Below are positions 63,607 to 64,000 of a stretch of 64,000 nucleotides of DNA, in pieces. Every line of letters begins with the position of its first letter. Position 1 is the stretch's first letter. The position numbers and the translations under genes were made by a program. The notes beneath the pieces are model-generated. The model was not told the origin of the DNA. It saw only the letters and a list, made by a program, of their open reading frames with translations, and made no database searches. The stretch comes from Thalassotalea fonticola. GTDB lineage: Bacteria; Pseudomonadota; Gammaproteobacteria; Enterobacterales; Alteromonadaceae. Location: contig NZ_CP136600.1 of the NCBI RefSeq assembly GCF_032911225.1, forward strand, positions 558,001-622,000, given 5' to 3'.

Positions 63607-64000
63607 TTATTTAGCCGGTTTTTCGGATTTTAACGGCTTTGTTCTGATCTGGTAGGGCAAATACGGCAAAATATCGCTTTCCCATGCCCGTACTTTCTCG
63701 GTCATCTGTTTTACCACTTCAGGATGTGAACTGGCTATGTTATGTTGCTCAGCAAGATCTTTATCTAAATCATACAAACTCATTGAGCGGTAATAGGGGC
63801 TTACCAGCAGTTTCCATTTGCCTTGTCGCATTGCTTTGGCGACATCATTGGTTTGTAAGTCACTAGAATGCAGGTTCAAACCACCATTACGCCAGAATAA
63901 ATCCCGAACTGGTTGTTTGTCGCCAGAGAAAACTGGCAGTAAACTGATACCGTCCAGTTGATGCTCGGCCGGAACCACTGCCCCGGTAAGGGCGAGAATA
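63607..64000 (-). CDS. Sulfatase, C-terminal part, cut by window edge
   Basis: About 131 C-terminal residues are visible and continue past the right edge. They carry the typical arylsulfatase end: DGISLLPVFSGDKQPVRDLFWRN, then AMRQGKWKLL and LYDLDKDLAEQHNIA. The catalytic CxPxR motif lies outside the window. It points to a second sulfatase in the locus, as expected for a multiply sulfated polysaccharide. Confidence 0.88.
   Translation of the reverse strand, partial: ILALTGAVVPAEHQLDGISLLPVFSGDKQPVRDLFWRNGGLNLHSSDLQTNDVAKAMRQGKWKLLVSPYYRSMSLYDLDKDLAEQHNIASSHPEVVKQMTEKVRAWESDILPYLPYQIRTKPLKSEKPAK

Overview
The window looks like a marine gammaproteobacterium of the order Alteromonadales, most likely Colwelliaceae (Thalassotalea/Colwellia-like). 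The basis is AT-rich DNA, a gltA / sdhCDAB-sucAB-sucCD TCA block with E. coli-like proteins, and a large algal-polysaccharide (fucose, sulfate ester) locus with a TonB-dependent receptor and giant secreted multidomain proteins. The genus is an inference, since no rRNA is present. No transposase, integrase, prophage, CRISPR array, tRNA or rRNA was seen.

Region 1 (1-14.3 kb) is central carbon metabolism. It holds a truncated receiver/histidine-kinase gene, then gltA divergent from sdhC-sdhD-sdhA-sdhB-sucA-sucB, followed by sucC-sucD. The SucB homologue has two lipoyl domains. Two oddities stand out. A copy of the last 144 nt of sucB, with its own terminator, lies just after sucB. The 3' end of sucD plus its terminator is repeated in tandem five more times (unit spacing 172 or 223 bp), followed by a decayed sixth start.

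Region 2 (14.5-29.5 kb) holds a lipoprotein prolyl oligopeptidase, a decayed ERCC4-type nuclease gene, a membrane-anchored GH2 glycosidase with a discoidin-like domain, a XylE-like sugar symporter with a divergent AraC regulator, the L-lactate oxidation operon lutABC with a divergent LysR regulator, and a ModF-like double ATPase.

Region 3 (29.9-37.2 kb) is an oxidative L-fucose operon: a split altronate-dehydratase-family enzyme (SAF subunit plus catalytic subunit, probably the L-fuconate dehydratase), an aldo/keto reductase, a lactonase, an SDR, a FucP permease and a RhaM-type mutarotase. A convergent GntR/FadR-like regulator with two winged-helix domains lies beyond it. The last hydrolase of the pathway is not in the window. 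The expected end products are pyruvate and L-lactate, which would explain the neighbouring lutABC and fits the TCA genes upstream.

Region 4 (37.8-64 kb) is the outer-surface part. It contains a TonB-dependent receptor, four large secreted proteins sharing a seven-blade beta-propeller that ends in a Gly-Thr-Gly-His motif (GTGH) or, in one copy, a degenerate form of it, an outer-membrane barrel, a lipoprotein with a right-handed beta-helix domain, a surface-type sulfatase with calcium-binding repeats and a C-terminal membrane anchor, several small secreted proteins and lipoproteins, and the C-terminal end of a second sulfatase. Together these look like a system that binds and desulfates a fucose-containing sulfated polysaccharide, imports the pieces through the receptor and degrades the fucose oxidatively.
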